Shown here one piece after another: positions 9,849 through 21,813 of a stretch of DNA of 64,000 nucleotides. The notes below the pieces were generated by a model. That model did not search any database. It was not told the DNA's origin and worked only from the letters and a program-made list of their open reading frames with translations. Every line of letters begins with the position of its first letter. The stretch's first letter is position 1. Source of the stretch: Tritrichomonas musculus (lineage: Eukaryota > Parabasalia > Tritrichomonadida > Tritrichomonadidae); assembly GCA_039105265.1 (NCBI GenBank), contig JAPFFF010000010.1, positions 1,612,001 through 1,676,000 on the forward strand, in the 5' to 3' direction. The position numbers and the translations under genes were made by a program.

Positions 9849-11424
9849 TAATCCAAGCCACTAATAAACAAAGATAAAAGTGATTCATCTAAACCAATAA
9901 TAAGCAAATATAAAAGTGATTTACCAAAACAAAAAATAGACAAAGATAAAACAATGGATTTGCCAAAACAAAATACAAGCATTAAAGCCGATATTAAACC
10001 TAATAAAAAAGAATGATATGCAAAACCCAAATAAAATAGATGATTTACCAGAGCAAAATAAGCCTAAAAGTATAAACAATGAGACGATAAAGGCATCCAG
10101 TCAAACAAGTAAATCGACAGATGGCAATAAATTAAATTTTGTAATCAAAAAAAATGGAGCAACTTTACCAACCATTAATATTAGAGCCAAAGCAAACCAA
10201 ATGCTTTTCAAAAGAACTCGATTTTGAACGAGATACACCAGTTCATAGATCGGTACGATCTCATACGCCACCAGCGAATCCAAATCTATGTAATATATAG
10301 CAAAACAAGTCTTGAATATTACATCAAAAAGTGTACTGCATGCCACCTCTGAAATTCAGATTGCTCAGTGAGCAATACGAACAAGTAGTGAGCCCAAGAA
10401 AAAAGTCATTTCAAAGACAAATCCACGTAATCTCATGCTATCTTATTAAATTCAGTATCAGCGTCCATTATCAGATGACTCTCGGCAGTATTGGAAGTCC
10501 AAGCTCTAAACTTCAAATTTAGAGCTTTATTATGAAGTAAAAGTTAGCAGAGTTGAATCACATTGGCTGGTCTGTCGTTAATGCTTGCAAATGGAAATGG
10601 AATTCCTAAAAAGATTGCTTTTAAACACTTTTATAAAGGAGCTACGAAAATAAATGAAAGAGCAATTTTGAAGTGTGGGTGCATGATGCTTAGAGGCGAT
10701 GGTGTTGCTGTAAATACCACGAATGGAGAGTATTTTGTAAAATACGCAGCTGATGGCAACTATGTTGAAATAATTTGGTATCATAGATGCATTTTAATGA
10801 CAGGAACTTTTGTTGCTAAGGACAAAGAAAATGGTCACGTTGCTTAGCCCGTGCAGCGTCTTTGAATGACACTGAAAAGAATGCCTTCTTTTAGATATGA
10901 AATCTAAAAAATAAAACAGTCAAATACTTCATGTTGGCTACCAAAAAAGGTCATGTGCATGCAATGAATAACTGGACTTGTTTGATCGCCGATAGTGAGA
11001 ATGAAACAGCTCTTAACTTTATCCATTCTGCTGTAAAAAAAAGAACAGTACGAAGCATCGTATAAATAAGCAGATTTGCTAGTGCATTTAGGACTTTTGG
11101 ATAAAGCTGACACTATAACTAGACACATGAAATAAGCAGCAAAACATTCTCAGCTTGATGCAATGTATGCGTGCGCATTTATTTTGATTTATGGAGATGG
11201 AGTTTCAATAGATAAAAAGAAAAACAAATTTTAACTTCAAGTTTCTTGCTGACAAAGGAAATGTTTCAGCAATGTTAAACTTTGCAATAAAGGAATTCAT
11301 AAGTGATGACATTCAATATGAATAATCAAAAATACTTCGATACTTGGAAAAAGCAATGAACAATGGATTGTGTATTGCTAGAGAAGTTTATTATAATATT
11401 ACAGAGCGTTTAAATGATTCATAA
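9849..11424 (+). pseudogene. Decayed Sel1-repeat gene
   Basis: Coding-like pieces in changing frames run left to right. A Lys/Asp/Ser-rich low-complexity segment with short internal repeats (KDKSD, DLPKQ) covers about 9855-10230. Recognisable Sel1-type units follow at 10563-10847 (GLSLMLANGNGIPKKIAFKH, CGCMMLRGDGVAV), and further pieces run to a stop at 11422-11424 (ACAFILIYGDGVSIDKKK, RYLEKAMNNG). Several in-frame stops and frame changes interrupt it, so it is unlikely to encode a full protein. The ORFs at 10018-10227 and 10563-10847 are its longest surviving pieces. A Sel1 origin for the right half is clear; joining the low-complexity left half to the same gene is inference. Confidence 0.65.
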
Positions 11425-12004
11425 AAACATTATTAATAACAAATTAAAATACAATTATTTCCTGTGAGAATGATATTTAAAAAAAAATTCTGTAAGAAAA
11501 TTACACTTGTATCATAATACAGCAATTTAAAAAAAAGTTGTTGTTGCTCATCAATAACGTTTGTTATTTAAGGATAAAGTTGGATTATCTCAAGTTTTTG
11601 AATGAACCTCAAAAAAAATTGAGTAAATTTTTATACTAAAAAAAAATCATTTTTGGTTATTTTTCATATATTTTACTATACAAATGATAGAAGATTTATT
11701 TTATTTGTATTTATGTATTAATTGCTAATATTTACATTATTAATTCATATGTAATATAATATATGCATTTTATATAGGGATAATATGAAAATCATAAAAA
11801 ATCAATATTTCAATATTATCAAATAATTGAGTATTTTTTTTTGTTTTCTCAAAATATTGAATTTAAAAATATTATTAAATAAAAATATAATTTTTTTGCC
11901 GAAATTAAAGAAAGATTCCATATAAATATAATAATTATTTTATATTATTAATATTATATATATTATAACAAATGTTTTCTTGTTCCGAAACCTAATTGAT
12001 ATGA
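11425..12004. other. Intergenic, AT-rich, up to the transposon target site
   Basis: Very AT-rich sequence without a coding signal or clear repeat. It ends at the 9-bp duplication flanking the MULE. Confidence 0.6.
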
Positions 12005-12013
12005 GTTCTTTTA
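12005..12013. repeat. Left 9-bp target-site duplication
   Basis: GTTCTTTTA at 12005-12013 is repeated exactly at 17775-17783, directly outside the two ends of the inverted-repeat element. Nine base pairs is the usual duplication for Mutator-like transposons. Confidence 0.9.
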
Positions 12014-12207
12014 GGCGGAATGACAAACTATAGAAAAAGTTACACCATTTTTTTCTGAGGAAAATTCGTTATTCTGACTTTTTGAGTTAATTGAGAAGGC
12101 ATACAAAAAGTTCTAAAATTTTCTTGTAAAGTTTTGAAAAAGTTCACTAAGATAAAACCATGAAAAAGCGCCATTTTTATAGAACTAAACCAATCAAAGA
12201 AACCGAG

Positions 12208-12725
12208 ATGACGACATTGCCGCCCATAGCATGATCACGATCAGTAATGCTTAGCAGCTAGCTGGTTGTAACTGCGGCGAGTCGTCATCCGGACAAAGAT
12301 ATCACGATTTCATCCGGAAGATCTGGAATGACGACATTGCCGCCCATAGCAAGACCACGATCAGCAATGCTTAGCAGCTAGCTGGTTGTAACTGCGGCGA
12401 GTCGTCATCCGGACAAAGATATCACGATTTCATCCGGAAGATCTGGAATGACGACATTGCCGCCCATAGCAAGACCACGATCAGCAATGCTTAGCAGCTA
12501 GCTGGTTGTAACTGCGGCGAGTCGTCATCCGGACAAAGATATCGCGATTTCATCCGGAAGATCTGGAATGACGACATTGCCGCCCATAGCAAGACCACGA
12601 TCAGCAATGCTTAGCAGCTAGCTGGTTGTAACTGCGGCGAGTCGTCATCCGGACAAAGATATCACGATTTCATCCGGAAGATCTGGAATGACGACATTGC
12701 CGCCCATAGGACGACCACGGTGGCA
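12208..12725. repeat. Left subterminal array, 120-bp units
   Basis: ATGACGACATTGCC recurs at 12208, 12328, 12448, 12568 and 12688, giving four full units and a partial fifth. Units are nearly identical and far richer in GC than anything else in the window. Each contains ACTGCGGCGAGTCGTCATCC and CATCCGGAAGATCTGG, with short internal palindromes. Multiple subterminal motifs are typical transposase-binding sites; that role is inferred. Confidence 0.95.
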
Positions 12726-12916
12726 ATAAAAAGATGAAAATAAAACAAACAAAAAACAAACAAAATTGATTATTTAATATTATTATTACGATTTTTTAAT
12801 TTTTTTATTTTGATAAAGCTTATTTAAAATATTCTGAGTCTTCTCAGAAATTTGTTAAATTTTTTTTTTTATAAATATATATAACTTTTTGAAAGAATTA
12901 TGGTCTTTTTATATTT

Positions 12917-15259
12917 ATGGAAGAAGACCAAAATCTTTATTATTCAGCGAAATATCTATCTCATACGCAAAGACCTAATTCTTTAAAAGATAAAGGATTA
13001 AGAACATTCATTGAAATTGTTCCTTTGCATTCTCAGAATTTCAATATCATTTCGCTAATCCTTTTCCTCGATAGCTTAACCAAAGAATTTATATGCAACA
13101 ACAAAAGAGTTTATAATGACATTTTTTCGTTTAGTTGCTGTAATAAATCAAAGATAAATACTGAAATTCAAATATTTAGCATAACTGTCAAAAACGATTT
13201 GGAAACCATTAAAGTTCTCGCTAGAGATCAACTCCTTGAAAACCAAACTATGAAAGTTGTTACTATTGATTTTGAAGAATGTATCATGACGTCGCCATAT
13301 ACTTTGAAAAATAAAGAGTGTCCTTTTTTGACTCAAGATTTTTGGAATAAACAATGTAAACATAAAAATTCAATGCTTTATACTTTTTGTAATTACGTAG
13401 CTCGAAAAAATTCTAATTTTCCAATATTTATAAAATTTGCTTTTCAAAACTTTTTAGATAAAAGAACCTTGCGTAGAAGAGCCGTTAGTTTTCAAGGTTA
13501 TGATGATTTTTATAAAATTTTATTGCATTTACCTGGTTTTGTTTATATTGAGATAAGTACTCAAAAAGTTCAGGACGATGGATTTGCATTTAAATTTAAT
13601 AATGATTTTGCTTTTATTAAAAATATAATATGGATTATGCCTTGGGCTTTAGAAGTTATAAATTATATGCATTATTTGCAAATTGATGCTTCTTTTTATG
13701 CGCTTAAGCCTTACAAATTTTGTATATACCATTCAATTTATTTCAATTCAAGTTTTCCTTTCGCATTATCAATTGGCCCTAAAGAGAACCGTTTTTTATA
13801 TAATTTATTATTTGATGGATTAAATAAGTTTTGTTTAAATAAAAATGTTTTTGAAAATAAAGTTGTTTTATCAGATTTAGGTTCTCCTATCAAAAAGTTC
13901 TGTAAATTACATTCAAATATTCAATATTTTTGTCATCGTCATATTATACAAATATTTGGACCTAAATCATCATTAGGCATATGGGTTGCAAGGTTATTGA
14001 GATGCAAAACATATTTAATATATAAACAAGAAAAAGAATTTATTTTAGTTGAAATGGACGAATATAAAAAAGATCCAAATTCACCTTTATTTGACGATAC
14101 CGATCAAGATAATGAAAAAAAACAAAAATTAAAAGATTTTGAAATTATGTTAAAAGATATAGATGAAGTGGAAAGAATGCCAAATAAAGAAGAAATTAAA
14201 AAAAGTGATTATTATATTGCTAATTGGGCAATATGGATTCGTTCTGACCACCATGTAGCTCGTTGTTCAAATCATTCGGAAGGTTTCCACGGAAATATCA
14301 ATCAAAAATTGCCAGATTCCGGAACTCATTCATTTAAAACTGGTTTCACAACAATTGTAAATTATTTATTAAATTATATAAATAATTACTCAGATATTTG
14401 TGGAAATTCTTTTCAAAATAAACATCAAAAAATGATTCAAAAAGTTATACAAATTCTTAGCAAGAGACCAGATAATTATTTAAAATGTTCAAAAGAAAAT
14501 TGTGATTGTGGTGAAGATGATTTTGTTGAATCAATTTATGGAGTGAAACTTCCTTGCATACATACAATATTAAATAATTTTTGCAAATCAGAAATATTTA
14601 ATATTGTTAAAAATAGCAATGAAATTGATATTCAATATTTATTTGTTCAATCTCTCAAAAAGTTCCCCAATTATAAATTTGAAAAAAATCTTTTTAAATC
14701 AAATAGAAAAAATATAGATAGAATAATATCAATATACGAAGTTGAAAAGAATAGAAAGTTTGATAAGGAATCATTGAATATATTAGGCTCTTTTATTAAT
14801 GAGTTTCTTAATTGTTTTACATATGTTTTACCAAAATTCCCAAATATTAATCCAAATGATGCCAAATATTCTGGAAATCATTTTGATTTTCGAGCACTTG
14901 ATGAAAAATTGGTTTTCAGAAAAAAGAAAGAAGAAAGTAACACAAGTCAAAAGAAAGAAAAATTAAAACTTGAAAATTTATACGACGAAGATGACAATTT
15001 TGATTCAATGATAAAAGACTGTAATGCTGACATCGAATTAATTAAGAAAAAATACTATGAAACGAAGGCTGAAATTAAAGGAATGTATCCTCAATTATCA
15101 TATCATGATATCGAAAAAATATGTTTTTCTAATTTTGTCCGCTATGTTTTTGAAACTAGATGCGATAATTCAGGTGTCATATATTTTTTATCTAAATTCA
15201 AAATAGCAAGTTGGAAAAATGCAGATTTAGCTGTAGGTGGTAACAGATTTTTCTCTTAA
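12917..15259 (+). CDS. MULE transposase (DDE, SWIM zinc finger)
   Basis: 780 residues from an ATG. The RNase H-like catalytic core is visible. Asp257 lies in QIDASFYAL. Asp320 in VVLSDLGSP is followed by the family C-x2-H motif (YFCHRHII). Glu455 in NHSEGFHGN is the likely third acidic residue. A SWIM zinc finger follows: Cys529, Cys531, Cys547 and His549 (CDCGEDDF then LPCIH). The enzyme would cut at the element's inverted ends and insert it elsewhere. It lies between the left and right subterminal repeats, and AACTTTTTGA occurs 23-32 bases before the ATG. The first 25 codons are repeated antisense twice in the right end. The N-terminal 200 residues have no recognised domain. Catalytic assignments rest on motif reading. 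Confidence 0.92.
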   Translation: MEEDQNLYYSAKYLSHTQRPNSLKDKGLRTFIEIVPLHSQNFNIISLILFLDSLTKEFICNNKRVYNDIFSFSCCNKSKINTEIQIFSITVKNDLETIKVLARDQLLENQTMKVVTIDFEECIMTSPYTLKNKECPFLTQDFWNKQCKHKNSMLYTFCNYVARKNSNFPIFIKFAFQNFLDKRTLRRRAVSFQGYDDFYKILLHLPGFVYIEISTQKVQDDGFAFKFNNDFAFIKNIIWIMPWALEVINYMHYLQIDASFYALKPYKFCIYHSIYFNSSFPFALSIGPKENRFLYNLLFDGLNKFCLNKNVFENKVVLSDLGSPIKKFCKLHSNIQYFCHRHIIQIFGPKSSLGIWVARLLRCKTYLIYKQEKEFILVEMDEYKKDPNSPLFDDTDQDNEKKQKLKDFEIMLKDIDEVERMPNKEEIKKSDYYIANWAIWIRSDHHVARCSNHSEGFHGNINQKLPDSGTHSFKTGFTTIVNYLLNYINNYSDICGNSFQNKHQKMIQKVIQILSKRPDNYLKCSKENCDCGEDDFVESIYGVKLPCIHTILNNFCKSEIFNIVKNSNEIDIQYLFVQSLKKFPNYKFEKNLFKSNRKNIDRIISIYEVEKNRKFDKESLNILGSFINEFLNCFTYVLPKFPNINPNDAKYSGNHFDFRALDEKLVFRKKKEESNTSQKKEKLKLENLYDEDDNFDSMIKDCNADIELIKKKYYETKAEIKGMYPQLSYHDIEKICFSNFVRYVFETRCDNSGVIYFLSKFKIASWKNADLAVGGNRFFS

Positions 15260-15316
15260 CAAATTTCTGAGAAGACTCAGAATATTTTAAATAAGCTTTA
15301 TCAAAAAAAAAAAAAT

Positions 15317-15349
<33 letters not shown>

Positions 15350-15410
15350 CACAATAATATTAAATAATCAATTTTGTTTGTTTTTTGTTTGTTTTATTTT
15401 CATCTTTTTA

Positions 15411-15810
15411 TTGCCACCGTGGTCGTCCTATGGGCGGCAATGTCGTCAATTCCAGATCTTCCGGATGAAATCGTGATATCTTTGTCCGGATGACGACTCG
15501 CCGCAGTTACAACCAGCTAGCTGCTAAGCATTGCTGATCGTGGTCTTGCTATGGGCGGCAATGTCGTCATTCCAGATCTTCCGGATGAAATCGCGATATC
15601 TTTGTCCGGATGACGACTCGCCGCAGTTACAACCAGCTAGCTGCTAAGCATTGCTGATCGTGGTCTTGCTATGGGCGGCAATGTCGTCATTCCAGATCTT
15701 CCGGATGAAATCGCGATATCTTTGTCCGGATGACGACTCGCCGCAGTTACAACCAGCTAGCTGCTAAGCATTACTGATCGTGATCATGCTATGGGCGGCA
15801 ATGTCGTCAT
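15411..15810. repeat. Inner right subterminal array, 120-bp units (inverted)
   Basis: Three full units and a partial one, in reverse orientation relative to the left array, follow the transposase stop. The sequence between the stop and this array is an inverted match to about 12726-12862, so this is the original inner right arm. Confidence 0.93.
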
Positions 15811-15911
15811 CTCGGTTTCTTTGATTGGTTTAGTTCTATAAAAATGGCGCTTTTTCATGGTTTTATCTTAGTGAACTTTTTCAAAACTTTACAAGAAAAT
15901 TTTAGAACTTT

Positions 15912-16796
15912 ATCTTTTAAAGAATTAGGTCTTTGCGTATGAGATAGATATTTCGCTGAATAATAAAGATTTTGGTCTTCTTCCATAAATATAAAAAGAC
16001 CATAATTCTTTCAAAAAGTTATATATATTTATAAAAAAAAAAATTTAACAAATTTCTGAGAAGACTCAGAATATTTTAAATAAGCTTTATCAAAATAAAA
16101 AAATTAAAAAATCGTAATAATAATATTAAATAATCAATTTTGTTTGTTTTTTGTTTGTTTTATTTTCATCTTTTTATTGCCACCGTGGTCGTCCTATGGG
16201 CGGCAATGTCGTCATTCCAGATCTTCCGGATGAAATCGTGATATCTTTGTCCGGATGACGACTCGCCGCAGTTACAACCAGCTAGCTGCTAAGCATTGCT
16301 GATCGTGGTCTTGCTATGGGCGGCAATGTCGTCATTCCAGATCTTCCGGATGAAATCGCGATATCTTTGTCCGGATGACGACTCGCCGCAGTTACAACCA
16401 GCTAGCTGCTAAGCATTGCTGATCGTGGTCTTGCTATGGGCGGCAATGTCGTCATTCCAGATCTTCCGGATGAAATCGTGATATCTTTGTCCGGATGACG
16501 ACTCGCCGCAGTTACAACCAGCTAGCTGCTAAGCATTGCTGATCGTGGTCTTGCTATGGGCGGCAATGTCGTCATTCCAGATCTTCCGGATGAAATCGTG
16601 ATATCTTTGTCCGGATGACGACTCGCCGCAGTTACAACCAGCTAGCTGCTAAGCATTACTGATCGTGATCATGCTATGGGCGGCAATGTCGTCATCTCGG
16701 TTTCTTTGATTGGTTTAGTTCTATAAAAATGGCGCTTTTTCATGGTTTTATCTTAGTGAACTTTTTCAAAACTTTACAAGAAAATTTTAGAACTTT
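15912..16796. repeat. 885-bp module 1: inverted copy of 12108-12991
   Basis: It begins with the reverse complement of transposase codons 1-25 (ending at 12991), then the 5' leader, the AT-rich spacer, 4.3 units of the 120-bp array (16177-16695) and the subterminal segment up to about 12108. The junction ATCTTTTAAAGAATTAGG at 15912 recurs at 16797. Confidence 0.93.
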
Positions 16797-17681
16797 ATCT
16801 TTTAAAGAATTAGGTCTTTGCGTATGAGATAGATATTTCGCTGAATAATAAAGATTTTGGTCTTCTTCCATAAATATAAAAAGACCATAATTCTTTCAAA
16901 AAGTTATATATATTTATAAAAAAAAAAATTTAACAAATTTCTGAGAAGACTCAGAATATTTTAAATAAGCTTTATCAAAATAAAAAAATTAAAAAATCGT
17001 AATAATAATATTAAATAATCAATTTTGTTTGTTTTTTGTTTGTTTTATTTTCATCTTTTTATTGCCACCGTGGTCGTCCTATGGGCGGCAATGTCGTCAT
17101 TCCAGATCTTCCGGATGAAATCGCGATATCTTTGTCCGGATGACGACTCGCCGCAGTTACAACCAGCCAGCTGCTAAGCATTGCTGATCGTGGTCTTGCT
17201 ATGGGCGGCAATGTCGTCATTCCAGATCTTCCGGATGAAATCGTGATATCTTTGTCCGGATGACGACTCGCCGCAGTTACAACCAGCTAGCTGCTAAGCA
17301 TTGCTGATCGTGGTCTTGCTATGGGCGGCAATGTCGTCATTCCAGATCTTCCGGATGAAATCGCGATATCTTTGTCCGGATGACGACTCGCCGCAGTTAC
17401 AACCAGCTAGCTGCTAAGCATTGCTGATCGTGGTCTTGCTATGGGCGGCAATGTCGTCATTCCAGATCTTCCGGATGAAATCGCGATATCTTTGTCCGGA
17501 TGACGACTCGCCGCAGTTACAACCAGCTAGCTGCTAAGCATTGCTGATCGTGGTCTTGCTATGGGCGGCAATGTCGTCATCTCGGTTTCTTTGATTGGTT
17601 TAGTTCTATAAAAATGGCGCTTTTTCATGGTTTTATCTTAGTGAACTTTTTCAAAACTTTACAAGAAAATTTTAGAACTTT
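16797..17681. repeat. 885-bp module 2: direct duplicate of module 1
   Basis: Same layout as module 1 in the same orientation, offset by exactly 885 bases, again with 4.3 array units (17061-17580). It passes directly into the unique outermost right end. Scattered single-base differences in the array units show the copies are not absolutely identical. Confidence 0.93.
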
Positions 17682-17774
17682 TTGTATGCCTTCTCAATTA
17701 ACTCAAAAAGTCAGAATAACGAATTTTCCTCAGAAAAAAATGGTGTAACTTTTTCTATAGTTTGTCACTTCGCC

Positions 17775-17783
17775 GTTCTTTTA
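17775..17783. repeat. Right 9-bp target-site duplication
   Basis: GTTCTTTTA, identical to 12005-12013, directly outside the right end of the MULE. Confidence 0.9.
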
Positions 17784-20700
17784 TCTGTGTTAAAGGCTAT
17801 TTTATTAATAATATTCATATACATTTGTTATCATATCTTTTATAACATAGATTATGAGCAAAAATCTTTTATAATAGTTTAAAAGGAATAAAAATAATTA
17901 TGATATTTCAGTGAGTTTTCTAAAAATTTCTTCACTAAGGCTCATTTAAATTTCAATAATTTAATTCCAATCTTTATTACCTGAAAACGGTATATAAGCC
18001 AAAAAAAAAAAAAAAATCATTAATATAAATTTTCAATCTTAAAAAAATAAAAAAATACATCATCAATAGCATCGATTGGAGCTAGTATTCTTAATAAATA
18101 AGAAAACTTCAATAAAATCGGTTGTTCAAGTAATTCAAATTTATCATTTTGTTTGGAAATCCAAATCCTTAAAATGAACAATTGTTTGGATTTCTCACAG
18201 GATTATTTTTCAAAGAATATTTGTCCATTCCTGAACTTTTTCTATTCATTTAACCAAATATGTAATCAAAAGAAACTCAAAATACATATTGGTTTTTTCT
18301 ATTTTTTTATTCTTTAATTTTTGGAGAATCAAAAGAAAAAATATTTTTTAATTTTTATTATCTAGTTCAGTTATTTTATTTTAATTTAAATATTTTTTCT
18401 TATAATTTGTTTTATTTAACAAGATAAAAGGGAAAAAAATATATAATTATTTCTGAAAAATATTTTTCAGTTAATATTTTTAAAATTCAATTAATTTCAT
18501 TAAGGAATTTTTTTATATTTGCAATACTTTAAAATAAATATTAAAGTTGATTTAAATATATTAGAAATATTTATCGATTATTGAAAAAATACTTAAAGCA
18601 TTGAAATAATAAACTATATTGAAAAGTTAAATAAAAATAAAACACCATATATGTAAATTTTATCAATTAAATTACTATTAAAATTTATTTTAAATAGTAT
18701 TAATCTTTTAGAATTGTATTTATATATTATATTAATAATTACTCAATTTAATCGAAAAGAAATGAAAAAGATATTTAAAAAATATGTATTTTTATTTTAG
18801 AAATTTGAATACTAAACAAAATTTATCCGTTATTAAGAAATTTCATCAAAATTGTTCAATTTGAACAACAAGTTTCTCAATTTGGATTCTATTTTTCCAT
18901 ATCAAAATGGTATCGCAGTATGATACATTGATTGACAATCAAAATATATAGGCTTTACTCAAGAAAATCCAAAAAATGCAATCATATTTCTTTTTCTGAT
19001 TCATTTATTAAATTTTCAGATATAACGAATTATTAACGACATATTAGCTAGTATGATCATACCTTTTCTAAATGTCAAAATTGCTTCTTTCTAGAAGATC
19101 CAACTACCTATATGAAAATAATTGAATTTTTTTCAATGGTACGATATTCCAATATCATTTTCCAAATGAATATTTTATATATATATTCATAAATTATGTA
19201 CATTAATTGGAAATCTTCGGGATTTTATATATTTTCAATATGGGTTCAATAAAATCAACAGATAAAAAAAAAGAGGTCTGAAAATTTCGATAAAAAGTTC
19301 TCTTAATTTCATGTATGACAGTGATAGACCTACAAAACTACATTCACTTTTATATATAATTAATGCATATTTTTAATATATACTTTTTATTAGTAAATAC
19401 TTATTCATTACATGATCCAAATATCTGATTTTTTCACTTTTTTATGCAATCATTTTCTAACCATTTTATTGGCATGATCAAAAAATTTCGATGATTTCAC
19501 GTTCATTAAAACATAATGCACAACAAAAAATTCATTAGAAAATCCTGTGAGAATTGTTTTTTTGGGATTGATTTAAGAGGAGCTTTGAAAATATTGAATA
19601 CCTATAGAAATAAATTCAATGCGTATTCAATAATTTCTGTGCAAATTCAATTTTTTTCAATTTTTTTCAATTAAATTTAAATCCAACTTTATCCTTAATT
19701 CCAGGATGTTTATTTTATTCCAGGATAACCGTTTAAGATGGTTTAATATTTAACCATGTCGATTATCAACCAAAATATAATTCAAAAATTGAATTAAAAA
19801 CGATCAATCATCCTGGGATTATAATTGAGAAGGAAAAATTTGAATAAAAAAGGTAAGGAAAAAATCATAAATTTTTAAAAAAAATACAAACTTTTTATAT
19901 GAGCTTATTGAAATTTTATTATTAAAAAACGGTTATCCTGGAATAAAATTAAAATCAAATGGGAACGGCCCTCACAATTTTTTTCTGATTTAAAAATAAG
20001 CTTATCTTAAAAAGTATTTTATTTAATAAAATATTTTAAGTTAAAATAATTCAAACATATTATATATAAATTAAATATATTAATTAAAATATTATTAAAG
20101 TTATATATTTTAGAGGAAAAAATAAAATTTTATTTTTTAAGATTTTAACGAATGATGAAAATTTTATATCATTTATAATTTTAATCATTTATTAGCATCA
20201 AACCATATATTAAAAATTCAAAATAAATGAATGTAGAGTTATTTCAAAAATCATGATTTTATTATTTAAATTTGAATTTGAATGATCATACAAATATTTT
20301 TGAGAAAAAAAACTTTTCAAAAGAAAAGAAGAAAAGGATATGAATCTATTTAAAAGAAAAGAGTCATTAAGTCATATTAATAATTAAATAGAATACTTTA
20401 ATATATATCTATTATATATAAAAATATTTTATTATGTGCTATATATCTGAAGATAAATATATATTTTAAATATGAAATATTGTTGAAACGGTATTATTCA
20501 ATTTTATTTAATTATAATTATGTATATTTTAATTAATTTTCATATTTATTTTTTAATTTTAAGATATAACTTAATATATATATAATTATATTTATAAAAA
20601 TGTTCCAAAATCAGTTTTTTAAAAAATTAAAAAAGATAAATGTATTTTCGCAGAGAGCCTCTCAATTTGCGAAGATGATTTGAATTGATACAACCGAATA

Positions 20701-21813
20701 AGCTTTCAAATGAGAAACTTTTTCTTAAGATTTTTATATCTCAAAACCCCTACATTCGATTATGTTTTTACCAAATAAATTTTATTAAATATTAAATAGT
20801 ATTCTTATTAATATAAGTTATATTGAAGAATTCGATTTTCCATAACCGCCGATTTCGGATCCCCTTTTTAAAATCCTTGAAAAAAATTATAAACGTTATA
20901 TTTGGATTAAATTCCATATTGAATTGAAATTTTGATAAAAAAATTTTTCATTATGAAATTTTAAAAATTTTTGATCTTTTTCAATAATTAGAAATTTTTC
21001 GAAAATTTTACTAAAAGATGATGGTTTCTATTCATTTCTTATTTATCATTTGTTCAAAATACATGTTCCATCTTATAGAACTGATGAATTCTTCCCACCA
21101 TCACAACAAAAGCAAGCACAACAAGTGACTGTTCAAGAGATCTCTATAGATGAACTATTACTTCTTCTTCTTTTTGGTATCCCAATAAATGATCAAGTTG
21201 ACTCTAAAAAAAATCAATTATATCATATTTTATTTTTAATTGTATGTCATGATTTTTGATAATTCAATTAATTATAATCATGAAATTATTAAAAAATTGT
21301 TTTTTCCATAAATAATAAATATTTTAAGTATTTAATTGTTTTAGTTTTATTTTTAAATTTTATATTGTGATTTTGATCTGTTTCATTTCAACAATCATTA
21401 AATTTAAGATATGGATTGATTCAAAATTTGTATTTTATTATGGAAAAATAAAACACTTTTTTTAGGAGCATTAGTTCCCACTTTCATTTGTTAAATGATG
21501 CAGGTTACAGCATTTAAAATACAGTTTTTTTCACTATCAAGTTGAAATACTTCTCAATTTTTTATCTTTTCTGAAACATTCAATTATTTGAAATAAATTC
21601 TTTTAAAAATTAAATGATTATTCAAAAAAATTCACAAGAATTATAATTTTTTGAAATAAATTCATGAATTCACAGTAGCTTCTATAATAGCTTCTATAAT
21701 CACTTATTTTGCTACCAAGAAAAGCCTATGATATTAATCTCATCAAATTAAAGAGCAAATTAAAAAGTGTTTTATTTTTTATTATATTATAATATATATA
21801 ATCATAATAATAT
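17784..21813. other. 4-kb AT-rich intergenic region
   Basis: No convincing gene. Short open stretches such as 21050-21259 lack an ATG start and any recognisable domain. The only clear structure is the foldback pair at 19712-19949. The rest is long A/T runs. Confidence 0.6.
19712..19949. mobile_element. Small foldback element, 23-bp inverted arms
   Basis: Arms 19712-19734 and 19927-19949 are perfect inverted complements containing CCAGGATAACCGTTT. A second weaker inverted pair (CCAGGATG and CATCCTGG) lies nearby. About 190 AT-rich bases lie between the arms. It is probably a MITE; no target duplication is clear. Confidence 0.6.

Larger units (their letters stand above)
12014..17774. mobile_element. 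Mutator-like DNA transposon (MULE), 5.76 kb
   Basis: The ends are inverted copies: GGCGGAATGACAAAC on the left and its near-complement at the right end. Similarity continues inward for about 850 bases through 120-bp GC-rich tandem repeats to about 12862. The element is bounded by a perfect 9-bp duplication, encodes a full MULE transposase with SWIM zinc finger, and has no breaks in that gene, so it may be active or recently active. The right side is compound: an inner arm (about 15258-15911) is followed by two direct 885-bp modules that are inverted copies of the left end, including the first 25 transposase codons. The outermost about 100 bases (12014-12107 and about 17682-17774) occur once per side. 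Confidence 0.93.

Noticed and set aside
12208-12725. Regular 120-bp repeats resembling a CRISPR array
   Set aside because: The whole unit is repeated without unique spacers, lies in inverted orientation at both ends of a transposon, and the organism is a eukaryote.
17682-17882. 66-codon ORF starting in the right end of the MULE
   Set aside because: It begins in the terminal inverted repeat, crosses the target duplication and has no family resemblance.
21050-21259. 69-codon ORF with a Gln-rich stretch
   Set aside because: It starts at TTG with no trichomonad-type initiator and ATG, and no recognisable domain; a different frame there is also open for a similar length.
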